In this document: in pieces, positions 10,671 to 22,165 of the stretch
Numbering within the stretch: position 1 is the stretch's first letter
How the letters are laid out: every line of letters starts with the position of its first letter
NCBI GenBank assembly: GCA_033980235.1
Contig: CM067065.1
Span: forward strand, 5,783,328 to 5,847,327
Direction of reading: 5' to 3'
Length of the DNA stretch: 64,000 nucleotides
DNA from: Diadema setosum
Taxonomy: Eukaryota; Echinodermata; Echinoidea; Diadematoida; Diadematidae
Notes under the pieces: model-generated
Databases searched by the model: none
What the model saw: the letters and a program-made list of their open reading frames with translations, nothing else
Told to the model about the DNA's origin: nothing
Made by a program: the position numbers and the translations under genes

Positions 10671-12355
10671 ATGCCTCCGCCATGCACGAAGTGTCGCCGG
10701 AGGCATTATGTTTTCGGGTTGTCCGTCCTTCCGTCCGTCCGTAATGAATTTTGTGGACTAAAAAACCGTTTAAGGTATCCTAATAAGACTTGGTATGTAT
10801 ATGAATGAGTGGACGAAGTTGTGCCTATCAACTTTTTGGGGCACATGCTCAAGGTCAAAAGGTCAAGGTCAAATGCTCAAAATTTCACTATTTCCACCAT
10901 ATCTATGCAATGCCTGGAGGTTTTTTCTTGAAACTTGGTGTATACATGTAATACCAAATGAAGATTCTCCAGAGAGAGTTTCGAGTCATGAGGTCAAAGG
11001 TCAAAGGTCTGAGGTCAAGTGAAAATGTTAACATTTCACTTTTTTCTCCATATAATAATAATGTACATTTATATAGCGCTTATTACAGTAGTTTCTAAGC
11101 GCTTAACATTTAAATCTTAAATTAATACATGTATAAGGATTATGAAAAGCATAATGAATTATATAACATTACGTTACATAATATTACATTAAATTACATT
11201 ACATTACATAACATTATAATAAATAATTAAACATAATAAATTGGATGACATGGAATCAGTGAATCGAACTACAGTCCATTGAATAGATATGTTTTGAGTC
11301 TGATTTTGAAGGTGTTAACAGAAGGAGAATCACGGATTATCACTGGGAGATCGTTCCAAAGCTTGAGGGCACACACAGAGAAAGCACGGTCACCGTAGCG
11401 AGTCTTAGTACGTGGACCCGGTGCTAGCTGTAAGTGAATTGATGATGATGAACGGAGCCGGATGGAAGTGGTCTGCATCTTGGGCTTGATGAGTAACTAT
11501 TCTTTGATGTATGATGGTGCGAGTCCATTGAAAGCCTTGTAGGTTAGAAGAAGAATCTTGAACTGAATACGTTGAACCATTGCCATATCTTGGCAATGGT
11601 TCAAGCTATCTTCATTGAACTTAGTAATACAAAGTGTATGCATGTACTGACAAGCGGTGATTATCTAGGGAATGTGGGGGTCATTGGTCAAAGGTTAAGG
11701 GTCAAAGGTCAAGGTTAACTCCTCATAATTTCACTTTTTCCCTCATATTCAAATACAATACCTGCCCAATTTTTCTTGAAACTTGATATATACATGTATA
11801 ACCCAATAGAGATTCTCTTGGAAGTTTCTTGCCCAAAGGTCAAGTGAAAGTGCTAAATTTCGCATTTCTTGGTCCATATCTCGAAGGTGACTCAAGGTGT
11901 CATTATGAAACTTAGTACATATCTACAGTTCTGCATGCATGTTCTACCTGACAGCGATTCTCTTGGGAATTTTAGGGTCATGGATCAAAGGACCAGGGTC
12001 AAAGGTCAAGTTAGAATGAAAAAAAAAACAAACTATTTGATAGTGAAATTACACTTTTTCTCCGTACCTTGAAAGTTTAATTAATATGTAGACTTATAAA
12101 TAAAAGGGTCAAAAGTGAAGTAAAAATCCTCAAATCTCCTAATACCTGCGCTCTTAGGCAGGATAGCCATCCATCCAACCTAAACCTAGTTCACGGAAAG
12201 TGAACATTCAACACATTTGTGACAAACCTGTCATTTTGATATTTTGCCAGGTATGTGAAACTCATCACACATTTTCAAGACATTGTACTATAGACCTATT
12301 AGGAGAACCATACATTAAGGTGGAGGCATACCAGTCACCATAGCGACATTTCTAG
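10671..12355 (+). mobile_element. Helentron-like non-autonomous element 1
   Basis: Begins TGCCTCCGCCATGCACGAAG, with a short subterminal inverted repeat (CCTCCGCC / GGCGGAGG type), then TTTTCGGGTTGTCCGTCC with a short GTCC tract. The body is rich in AGGTCAAAGGTCA. The end is GGAGGCATACCAGTCACCAT, then TAGCGACATTTCTAG. Inverted ends, a GTCY microsatellite, a terminal hairpin and a CTAG terminus are the plan of Helentron-associated elements (DINE-1 type). It is interrupted by a LINE fragment at 11054-11582. Confidence 0.75.
11054..11582 (-). pseudogene. 5'-truncated LINE (3' end), RT C-terminus
   Basis: The minus strand reads QRIQFKILLLTYKAFNGLAP, a stop, then RYGDRAFSVCALKLWNDLP and FKIRLKTYLFNGL, the common C-terminal end of CR1/Jockey-type reverse transcriptases. 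The 3' end (left) finishes GCGCTATATAAATGTAC plus (ATT)n. CCATAT is duplicated on both sides (11048-11053 and 11583-11588). A 5'-truncated copy with simple tail and target duplication is a textbook target-primed insertion. Confidence 0.85.
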
Positions 12356-12702
12356 TTTTTATTTTGTTTTTTTTTTTTTCGTTCATGTTATGAGAATCTC
12401 AAACTCGGGATAGTCCATGCACCCAATGATACACAAACACGCATTATGTAGCACGCTCCGCCACACAGACAAATTCAGGAAGCATTTTTTTTTTTTGAAT
12501 TCATGTTCAATATTCCACATTTCATACATTTGATTTCAGAAAAAAAAAGTGTTTAACACAACAGTCAATATAACACAAAATTGCACAAATAAGTACATAA
12601 TTATAAGTGACGTGTAATATGACGAACCTACTAATTGGTGATAACACCCAAATCCCTGCATTTATCTTAATTTTCCACCATTTTTGGTTCTTCCACGTCC
12701 TC
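12356..12702. other. Intergenic, nothing identified
   Basis: AT-rich, with T runs at 12369 and 12486 and an A run at 12540. No gene seen. Confidence 0.5.
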
Positions 12703-12705
12703 ATT

Positions 12706-12858
12706 AGGCGCGGTCACACGGGTAAAAGATCCAGAAGTTTAAGATCACCATGTTTAAAAATTCAACGGTTTCCCAGACGACAGTGGATCGCGAAGACTTC
12801 GCAACAATATATGTCACAATCTTAAGCTTCTCAATCTTTCACCAATCTGACCGCGCCT
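12706..12858. repeat. 153-bp Harbinger-like MITE, ATT target duplication
   Basis: Ends AGGCGCGGTCACACGGG and the inverse of (T)CTGACCGCGCCT. ATT lies immediately outside both ends (12703-12705, 12859-12861). The 3-bp A/T target duplication suggests PIF/Harbinger, by inference. Confidence 0.7.
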
Positions 12859-12869
12859 ATTGCAAATAT

Positions 12870-13960
12870 AGATATAGCTACTCTCGAATACTGATTATAA
12901 ACGTCTTTCTTTGTCCATGCGTATTCATCATCTTTTGGGTGGCGACGATTAGGACACGATAACACAGACAATGACACGATTGCTCGGGGGACTCACTTTA
13001 ATCATTTCCAAATTTTCATCAGATTTTAATCTCACTAGGAATCGCATCATCTCGGCATTAGAATTTACATTGAAAGTTAACATGTACAGCTTATTTGTTT
13101 GTTTGTTTGTCTGTGGGGCACAGGAGTTGTCAGAGACAGGCCACTTGGCAAAATACATGGAAGAATTAAAAAAAAAAGTTAATTAAAGTATACCACGATT
13201 CAAAACTGTGCAACTTATTAACTCAAAATTACTAAGTCTCAGTGCCCATGACATATTTTCACGGAGTATACTTCACTTGATGAATTAAGGGCTATTTGCG
13301 CAATCAAAAAGGGGCATTTAAATCTGGCGTCTAAGATCTCTTTATGTCTCCTCATGCATATATGCGCATGCATGAGAGTTGTTTCAAATGACGATTAAAA
13401 TTGTCGAGGAATGGGAAAGTTTTATTATAAGTTAAAGGTTCCATTTCACACTACATCAAGTTTTTTTTTTTTTTGTTCAAACCAATGAGTAGCTACAAAA
13501 CACATAAGCAGTGTCGAAAAAGACTATCAAAAAGATGAGATGTTTGTCTTCTCGCTAAGTTGAATTCCTTAACGTTCATCCTGTCGGTGCTGACGAGTGG
13601 TTGAATGCGTTTTCCATGCAATTTTAACTTGAACGCGCTTTTTTTCTTTCTCGTTCAAGTCAGAAAACATGAAAAAGAATGCTAATGGAATCAAATTGAA
13701 TGAACGAGTTAACCTTTTGAATGTTGATCTCGATGATTATTCAAATTCGCCTGAACCTGAATGATCGCATCGTTTAATCAAATGTAAATCTGATTAAATT
13801 GGGCGGAAAACCTTCATATTTCTGCTACTTTTATTCTGTCAAATTTGTTTCCATTTCAGGTTCAGTGAGTAGGTCTATGATACTGTTTCCACGTACACTT
13901 TTTCCTTAGGTACAGAGTTGTCGTATAAAAAAAAAAAAAAAAAAAGCTCCGACCTCCATA
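12870..13960. other. Intergenic, nothing identified
   Basis: AT-rich DNA with T runs (13460) and an A run (13927-13945). A short palindrome ATGCATATATGCGCATGCAT lies near 13355. No coding exon was recognised. Confidence 0.5.
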
Positions 13961-13963
13961 TTA

Positions 13964-14579
13964 AAGCCCGGTCACACAGCGCTTTACGGCTTAATCACGG
14001 ACAAAACCCATCAAAAAGTGGTCTCCCGTAAAGCAGACGATGTTGTTCGCGTTGATGTCGAGTTTAAGACGAGCTACGGTCGATTTATAGACGTGGCAGG
14101 ACGCAAGGAAAAATCGGAGCGGCGTCGGACGCGGTAAAAAGTTTTGAACTGCTCAAATTTTATTCCGCGGACAACCACGGGCGGCACACGTGGTAAAGAC
14201 GTGCAACACACGTGAAACACACGTGATAATCCGTGTCCCGGCAGTGATTAAAACTTGGGGAGACGCGGTAAGACGCGAAAGTTTAGCGGTCTGTCACGGG
14301 CAGAGCACGGTCTGACGCGTGTTATGCGTTGGTATCACGGGCAATAGCGTGTGTTTAGCGGCTTATCACCGACAAAAGGATTTTTCCGCGTACATACACG
14401 TGGCTGGACGTGGTTAGCCGTGCTTAGGCAACGGCAACGGCCAACGCCAACGGCCATACCCCGTACAAAGCAGGGTCAAACAAAAATTGACCTAAAAATT
14501 ACCACTTACGACCACGTCCACCAGATTTTCGTAACTTTTTGTACGTGATTTAGACGTGGATTGCTGTGTGACCGGGTCT
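13964..14579. repeat. Harbinger-like palindromic MITE rich in ACGTG, TTA target duplication
   Basis: Left end AAGCCCGGTCACACAGCGC; right end GCTGTGTGACCGGGTCT is its inverse. TTA flanks both ends (13961-13963, 14580-14582). The interior is GC-rich with at least eight CACG/CGTG motifs (CACGTGG, ACACGTGA). Non-coding. Confidence 0.82.
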
Positions 14580-14874
14580 TTAGCTGCACGAAAACCTTAT
14601 CATACCTCGTCCTTGCACTGCTTGAATAATGAATATGGCGTTGTGATTAGGGCAAACGGTAGAGAGATGGAAGGTAAACAAGCATTCAACCTCTTTCATT
14701 TAAAAATAATTACAGCTTAGCTAAAAGCCATATCGGTGACTGACTCTATATTTACGGGCCTTCTGCTTCACCCTGCCTTTAACACAGTTTTCATTGAATG
14801 CGTATTTGTGTGCATATATAGACAAAAGAACGATGGTTGATGAACCACAGACGACAAACCATGATAAAGACATC

Positions 14875-15195
14875 GGCGTAAATTTTAACTCCATGGGTGT
14901 TAAATCTAAAACCGATCAAGTGTCAATATAGGACCATATATACCCACTGGGGTAGAAAGTATGTTGTGATGGTGATGAAATTATTCACCTGGCACTTCTT
15001 GGTGTTGATTTGACACTGTAGCTGTTGATATTTTGACACTTCGCTGCATGGTGTTAATTCAACAATGACATCGCATGGTGTTGAATTGATATTGCTGGTG
15101 TGAATGTCAATGGTAAAACACCCGTACAGCTTCATTAAGAGACCACACCAGCTGGTGTTAATGTGGTGTAGGCCTAAATGTGTTCACACTTTTTT
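14875..15195. repeat. Short-motif repeat region (GGTGTTRA), left part
   Basis: GGTGTTAA, GGTGTTGA and their inverses recur about every 30-50 bp. Similar motifs (AGGTGTTGACCTAACACC) resume at 16360-16420, right of Helentron-like element 2, suggesting one older repeat split by that insertion. Confidence 0.5.
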
Positions 15196-15198
15196 TTT

Positions 15199-16233
15199 AT
15201 GCCTCCGCAACGAAGTGGCCGGAGGCATTATGTTTTCGGGTCGTCCGTCCGTCCGTCCGTCCGTCCGTCCGTCCGTACGTCCGTACGTCCGTCCGTACGT
15301 CCGTCCGTACGTCCGTCCGTCCCGTTTTGTTTTTGTCGATATCTCAAGAACCGTGTGGTGGTTTTACATCAAACTTGGTATGAGGGTATATCCTTGGGGG
15401 ATAATACTTTGTGTGGATTTTAGGGTCACAGGGTCAAAGGTCAAAGGTCACAGGTTATTTTGTGAAAAAAAATTGAAATTCCACATATTTCTCCATATCT
15501 CGCAGATGGTTCAAGGTATCTTCATAGAACTTAGTATATATGCTTGTACCGATGGGCAGTGATTATCTAGGGAAGTTGGGGGTCATAGGTCAAAGGTCAG
15601 GGGGGTCAAAGGTCAAGGTCAACTCCTCAAAATATCACTACTTTCCTTAAAATGCAATATGCCTGAAGTTTTTTTTTTTTTTTTTTAAACTGGATGTATG
15701 GCATGTATTACCCAATATATATTTTTTGGGAAGTTTCTTGCCAAAAGGTCAAAGGTCAAGTGAAAGTGCTAAATTGCACCTTTTCCTCCATATATCTCGA
15801 AAGTAACTCAAGGTATCATCATGAAACTTACATATTTATGCATGTTCTACCTAACAGTGATTCTCTGTGGAACTGTGAGGTCAACGGTCAAAGACCAGGT
15901 TTAGATAATGCTATTTTCCCATTTGATACTGAAATTATACTTTTTCTCAATACCTTGAAAATTACTCAAAGCATAAACTTATAAGGGTCAAAAGTCAAGT
16001 AGAAATCATTAGTTCCCCAAATACCTGCACTCTGACATTTGAATAATTCATCCAATTGAACCTAGTTCTAGGAAAGTGAACATTCAGCACATTTGTGGCA
16101 AACCTGTCATTTTAATATTTTGCCAATTGTGTGAAACTGTCATCACACATTGTCAAGACATTGTACTATAGACCTATTAGGAGAACCATGCATGATGGCG
16201 GAGGCATATCAGTCGCCGTAGCGATATATCTAG
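15199..16233 (+). mobile_element. Helentron-like non-autonomous element 2
   Basis: Starts ATGCCTCCGCAACGAAGTGG; (GTCC)n/(GTAC) tetranucleotide tract at 15242-15322. The body carries AGGTCAAAGGTCA direct repeats at about 15436, 15588 and 15748. Ends GGCATATCAGTCGCCGTAGC, then GATATATCTAG. The apparent 152-residue reading frame with VRPSVRPS repeats is the microsatellite translated, not a gene. Confidence 0.8.
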
Positions 16234-16429
16234 TTTCAAAATAAAGTACTTCATCTAAAAATTCTCGATCGTCTTGTTGAAGTTCAAAATCAACGAGAAG
16301 AACAGTAGCTAAGTAACTACTAAAAAAAACAAATGTTATACTTTAAAATTACATCCAGAGGTGTTGACCTAACACCAAATGTGAGCACCGGAAATTTAAC
16401 ACCAGCTCGGTGATTCGTATCTAATACTA

Positions 16430-18000
16430 GACTCTTTGCAGTGCGGGGGCAAGCCAGCTCGTAATTAGCTCATGTACACATTGGTACAAATGACCTTTCT
16501 TTTTTTTAGTTGGTTAGGCACTTCACTCGCTTTCAAACCGAAGTAATGCATAAGGCCCGACGGAACAATTTATGGAATTCATGTTCAAACAAGGAATTAA
16601 TTTGCGTTTAGATCAGGTGATTAGAATACTCCATGAAATGACAATTAGGAGCAGACATCCATTTCATTGTTGAATGCAATTTTTAACAGCCTATGTCCTC
16701 TTAAATTGCGAAATGCCATTCTTGCTGTCAGGTGGATGTGCTGGCAGGACATGGACCTACACACATGGACTATGAACGGAGTTTTTTCTTTGATCCTGTC
16801 ATCACCGCCGCTTCCTGATTATATGCGTCTTTATACGAGAGTACATTCAGATGTTGGACAATGACAATAATTGTGTAATCACGCATCGTCACTGACAAAA
16901 GAACCGTTTCCCTCATAACTTCGGCCTTATTTGGCTGAGGTGCCTTTGAATAAACACTAATGATGGGGAGCAGCAAAAAAATGTCAAATTTTGTGTCACA
17001 AAATGAGTAATTACGGAAGTGGACACTTGTGGACACGCATTTAACGTTACCTAATGATGAGACAGTACTACCGTTACTGTCCATGTTTTCTTTGAAATAT
17101 TGTGCGAAAACGGATTTCCAAATTCACACTACAACTGCACTTACATTTTCTTGATTTTATAGAGTTATTATCTTCTGTGCATACAGTTGTCAGATTTCTC
17201 AAAGCGCCGTTTTGTTTTCATCCAGGCTGGCAGTCGGCGGTCGTGATGTGATCAAAGCACGCTTGCAAGCGTGTATAAAATGTCGTCATTGTGACGCTTT
17301 TGATAGAAACGGGTGTTTGAGTTAATTAACGAGCTATGTATGTCCGTGTGTGGTAGGTCCATGATTTAGATAAGGATCACATGAATAATCATCGCATCAC
17401 AAATGCTTATCCCAGTGAATTTACAAACCAAAATGCCTGTTGGTACAAACGACCTTTTTCTGCTCATCTGCAAAGTGGAATTACGAACTGGTCTATTCAT
17501 GGAATCCCATGTAAAGATGTACTTCTTAATCCCCCTCCCCCCGCCTCACTTTCTTTAGAGACATCTCATGGGGCTCAAATTACGGGAGACATTTTTTATT
17601 TCACAAATATGTTCAATCATAATATCAATTTCTATTCCTGAATGAAAGTTAAAAAAAAAAAAACAAAACTGAAATTCAAGGGTCATCTTGGCTAATGTCC
17701 GCATTTTCTTATTAGTAACTCGATTTACGAATGTCGTGTGGCAATATTATTTAATGGGATGTGAAGTACGGAACAGACAAATCCATGAACTGAAAGTACC
17801 AACAGGTCAACGTAAGAGATCAGTGAACTCATTCAAAAGAAGTTAATAATAATCACTACTTCAGCTATAGGCCAGTCGTCTAATGATGCGATCGAGTTGA
17901 TGCACATGGTAAATTAATACATGTAATTGACAATCCCTGGCACAAACGTCATTCTAAGGGTAGCAGTTCAAAAGCGAGCATAAAGTGTAAACACAGTGCC
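16430..18000. other. Upstream of fucosyltransferase exon, nothing identified
   Basis: Single-copy-looking AT-rich DNA. A purine/pyrimidine A run is at 17652 and a C-rich GCCTCACTTT segment near 17531-17555. It may hold regulatory sequence or a 5' UTR exon, but none can be shown. Confidence 0.4.
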
Positions 18001-18107
18001 ATGTAGCAACTTATGACATGGATCTTAATGTGCAGTTCACTCTTCTGCTTTTTCAGCTGTTTTTCTTTCAGGTCTTTCTACTGGTGTGCGTTGGAAGCAA
18101 TTCAAGA

Positions 18108-18949
18108 ATGAGAATACGGAGAAACATCGGCACGCTCATCCTAGTGACGTTTGTCGTAAGTCTCTATCAGTTGATCACCTTACTCAGTGATGTGGACGAG
18201 CATACGGCCAGAAAGTTCTTCTCTCTGTCGATGGAGCTGAGAAGAGAATACTCAGCTAGTAACGACGCGAGGAGACGCGTTGTTGTGAATGCACCAGCTA
18301 CGATTAAGCGGAACGACAATGTTGCAGAGTCAAAAAGAAACCTTGGGATTGTCGCGAATGAGTCAAAGATCATCTTGACTAGCTCGAGGGGTCGTGCTAA
18401 TGCCAGTCTACGCATGCAGATTGTCACACATGGGTCAAAAACCACCCACTCTTCGACCTGCTACAGACGAGTGCATCTGTGGTGCGACCGTAAGGGCGAA
18501 CTTGGTTTTAAGCCAGGCGTCCACAATATCAGGTGTCCCGGAAGTACGTGTGACGTCACACTCAGTGTAGACACGAAATTCGACACAATGCAAAAGAGCG
18601 AGGCGGTCATCCTTTACCATTGGACTAATTGGGATTGGGCAAGCATGCATCGCTACCGCCCGGCTGGGCAAAAGTGGGTGTTCTACACCTTGGAAAGTCC
18701 TCTCCATACGAAAAAGCGCGTCATCCCTCCGCCAGAGTTTTACTACAACTCGTACGATTACGTCATGTCGTTTCGATTCGACTCCGACTTCCGAGCCGAC
18801 TACGGACAGTACGTCGACGGGAAGCCGGAACTCGGTCCGGGAGACGAGAGAAACTGGGCCGAGAATCGGACGAAGCTCGTGGTGTGGATGGCGTCCAACT
18901 GCGGCGCAACATCGTGGCCGCGAACTGCCCTGGTGAAGAAGCTAGCTAA
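18108..18949 (+). CDS. Alpha-1,3-fucosyltransferase (GT10), coding exon 1
   Basis: This exon encodes the N-terminal 280 residues plus two bases of codon 281 of a Golgi type II membrane fucosyltransferase, which transfers fucose from GDP-fucose to N-acetylglucosamine-containing glycans. Counting from the ATG at 18108, residues 1-6 are a short basic tail (MRIRRN) and about 7-26 a hydrophobic anchor. A stem with NxS/T sites at N84 and N98 follows. The GT10 N-terminal domain then shows VFYTLESPLH (191-200), YDYVMSFRFDSDF and LVVWMASNCG (257-266), all matching the family. The exon ends AA/GTACGT, a good donor in phase 2. An in-frame ATG at 18018 would add 30 residues with a second hydrophobic stretch. 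However, a pyrimidine-rich acceptor (ending CAG at 18071) lies between the two ATGs, so 18108 (A at -3) is the likelier start, with the 5' UTR on upstream exon(s). The exon is GC-richer than its surroundings. Family assignment is firm; acceptor specificity cannot be told. Confidence 0.93.
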
Positions 18950-19314
18950 GTACGTTCCCTACACTCCTACAGTTAAACCATTCTGATTTACACCAGCTTT
19001 CACTTTTCTAAATTTGTGAAGTCTGTATTATTGTACCCTTAGATCCCCGACCAGGTTGTGGGGTGATGGACGCGGTCAATGTGCTGTTATAACCGGTTCC
19101 TCGTTATAACCGTACGCACTAAAAGTAAAGAAAAACAGAAGCATGGCGTCTTGGCCTTGTTGTTCACTCATGCATGAAATTTTCCTTTGTATTAACCTAC
19201 CAGGTTGATAACCAATTAAATAATCTTTAATATGGTATATAACACAATGATTTTGATTAAAGTCTTCTATGAGATATATGTGCTGGAAAAAGTGTTTCCT
19301 TTCTGTTTTTTTTT

Positions 19315-20344
19315 ATACCCCCGCCAAACGAAGTTTGAAGGGGGTATATAGGAATCAGCGGACGGTCGGTCGGGCGGTCGGTCGGGCGGTCGGTCGGGCG
19401 GTCGGTCCGTTGCAAATCTTGCGTCGCGAACTACTTCCTCAGTTTTCAACCGATTCCCATAAAACTTGGCACAGATGTGTGCCTTGGGTTGTAGATGTGC
19501 AAGACGTATTTTTGACAGTACCCAAAAGTACGTTGCCATGGTAACGGCATATTATGGGCAAAAATGGGTACAAATCTTGCGTCGCGAACTACTTCCTCAG
19601 TTTTCAACCGATTCCCATAAAACTTGGCACAGATGTGTGCCTTGGGTTGTAGATGTGCAAGACGTATTTTTTGACAGTACCCAAAAGTACGTTGCCATGG
19701 TAACGGCATATTATGGGCAAAAATGGGTACAAATCTTGCGTCGCGAACTCCTCCCACAGTTTTTGATCCATTTTTATGAAATTAGGTACAGATGTTCATC
19801 TGAATATGTTAATGTGCAAGACACATATTTCCGCAGTGGCAAAAAGTGCGTTGCCATGGTAACGGCATGTTATTGGTAAAATATAGGGCAAAATGCTTCA
19901 TGGCAAAACTGCTTCATCAGTGTTCTTCCAATTCTCATGGAATTCATATTGAATGTTTGTCTTAGGATATAGGTCAGCATGACACATTTCTTGACAGTGA
20001 CAAAAAGTATGTTGCCATGGTAACAGCTCACATATTATGAGCCAAAATGATGGAAAATTTTGTGTTGCAAACTACTTCCTCAGTTTTTGCCCAATTTCCA
20101 TGAAACTTGGTACAGATGTGTGCCTTTGGTTGTACAGTAGATGTGCAAGACGCATTTTTCAACAGTACCCGAAAGTACGTTGCCATGGTAACGGCATATT
20201 AATGGCAGAAGATCAAGGAAAGATCTTGCGGATTTAACTACTTCCTCAGTTTTTTGACCAAAGCTTATCAAATGTTGTTTTGACCAAAGCTTATGAAATG
20301 TTGTTTGGCGGGGGTATAACCAGTCGCTGTAGCGACATTTCTAG
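19315..20344 (+). mobile_element. Helentron-like element 3 with internal ~173-bp tandem repeats
   Basis: Begins ATACCCCCGCCAAACGAAG, then GGGGGTATATAGGAATCAGC and a (GGTC)n tract at 19366-19406. It ends GGCGGGGGTATAACCAGTCG, CTGTAGCGACATTTCTAG. The hairpin GTCGCTGTAGCGAC precedes CTAG. The body has about four to five copies of a unit running TTGCGTCGCGAACTACTTCC, GCACAGATGTGTGCC, GTTGCCATGGTAACGGCATA; the first two (19417-19565, 19570-19738) are nearly identical. Confidence 0.82.
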
Positions 20345-20561
20345 TTTTTTCTGTTTTTTGTTTGTTTCTTTGTTTGTTTGTTTATTTTTTACTGAGTGTA
20401 TTAGTAATAAGTTATTCGAGGAATATCAGAGTCGCCAATGTGATGATGGGAAGATTTAGCACGAAAGTTTGGCTAAAAGAAAGTGTAGTAGAAAGACTGC
20501 TTAGTTTGTTATATTAATGTCAATATTAACGTTGTTGTTGTTGTTGTCGGGGTTTTTTTTT

Positions 20562-22041
20562 ATGCCTCCGCCACGAAGTGTCGCCGGAGGCGTTATGTTT
20601 TTCGGGTTGTCTGTCCTTCCATCCGTCCGTAATTAATTTAATGGACAGCGTAACTTAGGAACCGTTTGAGGTATCCTAATGAGACTTGGTAGGTATAAGC
20701 ATGAGTGGACGAAGTTCTGCCTATCAACTTTTGGGTGCACATGCCCAAGGTCAAAGGTTAAGGACAAATGCTCAAAATTTCGCTATCTCCCCCTCATCTA
20801 TGTACTTAGTGTATATGCCTGCATGTACTAGATTCTTAGAGAAAGTTTCGGGCCGTGAGGTCAAAGGTCAGAGGTCATGGGAAAGTGCTAAAATTTCACT
20901 TTTTTCTCCATATCTCGGAAATGGTCCAGGGTATCCTCATGGAACTTAGAACATGTGCATGTACTACCTGAAAATGAAGCTCTTTGGAATGGTGGGTTCA
21001 TGGGGTCAAAGGGTCAAAGTCAACTCCTTAGAATTTCACTATTACCCTCATATCTATGCAGTGCCTAGAGGATTTTTCTTGAAACTCAGTGTATACATGT
21101 GTTACGAAATAAAAATTCCCTGGAAAGATCTGTGTCAAAAGATTTATAAGGTTGAAGGGACGGTACAGTATTAGTGGAGATGAGAATTGGGCTTTTAACT
21201 TTTTGCGAGATACCAAGAAAACACGTATAAAATAGTGCAAAGCATACCATTTTAAGAGGAATTCGAAGTTTATTTGATGAAAATAGGGTTTGGAACGACT
21301 GAAACATCCAAAAACAAAGTAAAACAAAGCAATCGTAATAAAGTGTGGGTCCCACACTTAGCTGAATCGCACTGTTTTGGATACCTCAGCCATTTCAAAA
21401 CCAATTTTCATCAAATAAACGTTGTATTTCTCATGGAATTACATGCTCTTTCATATTTCATAAGAGGTTTCTCATTATTACACCCAAAAATGTTAGAAAC
21501 TTGAAATTAGGTCTCAACCAAAACTATACGATCCCTTTAAAGGTCAAGTGAAAGGGCTACATTTCACTATTCCCTCCATATCTCGGAAGTGGCTCAAGGT
21601 ATGTTCATGAAACTTCATACATATCTATACATATATGTACTACCTGTCAATGATTCCCTGGGTAATTTTAGGGTCCTGGGGTCAAAGGGCAAGGGTCAGT
21701 GCCAGGTTAAAATGCTAAAATTGTACTACAATATATTTAAAGCTGAAATTACACCTTTTCTCAATACTTTGGAAATTAATCAACGCATTTAAAAGGTTAA
21801 AGGTCAAGTAACAGTCGTCAAATCCCCTAATACCTGTTCTCTTAAACAATATAGCCATTGACCCAATTAAACCTACTACAATAAAAGTAAACATTTGTGA
21901 CAAACATGTCATTTTAATTTTTGTCTCAATTAAGTGAAACTGTCATCACACATTGTCAAGACGAACTATAGACTATTGAAGAACCATGCATTATGGCGGA
22001 GGCATACCAGTCACTATCACTTGACCATAGCGACATTTCCA
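20562..22041 (+). mobile_element. Helentron-like element 4, interrupted by MITE A
   Basis: Starts ATGCCTCCGCCACGAAGTGT, then TTCGGGTTGTCTGTCC. The body has AGGTCAAAGGTCA at about 20858. It ends GGCGGAGGCATACCAGTCAC, TAGCGACATTTCCA with the usual CTAG degraded. Palindromic MITE A sits inside at 21154-21540. Confidence 0.78.
21154..21540. repeat. Palindromic MITE family A, copy 3
   Basis: AAGGGACGGTACAGTATTAG at the left and CTATACGATCCCTTTAA at the right are inverse ends. The arms pair through GAATTCGAAGTTTATTTGAT and ATCAAATAAACGTTG. The centre is GTGTGGGTCCCACAC. Younger than the Helentron-like element it interrupts. Confidence 0.88.
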
Positions 22042-22165
22042 TTTTTTTTTTCTATTTTTCTTGGGTTGGGGGAAGTAACCTCCCATCCCCCCCCCCCCCC
22101 TCCTGATATTAATAATGCGTTCTTCTGACTGAAACTTATAACATTGATTTACCCTTATCGTATAG

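Larger units (their letters stand above)
18950..22165 (+). other. Fucosyltransferase intron (phase 2), filled by two Helentron-like elements
   Basis: GTACGT donor and TATAG acceptor; removing the interval restores the conserved FucT reading frame. About 2.5 kb of the 3.2 kb is two Helentron-like elements (19315-20344 and 20562-22041). The second contains a palindromic MITE. The intron therefore appears to have grown mostly by transposition. Confidence 0.9.

Noticed and set aside
15104..15562. 152-codon frame with VRPSVRPS repeats
   Set aside because: It is the translated (GTCC)n microsatellite of a Helentron-like element, open in all three frames.
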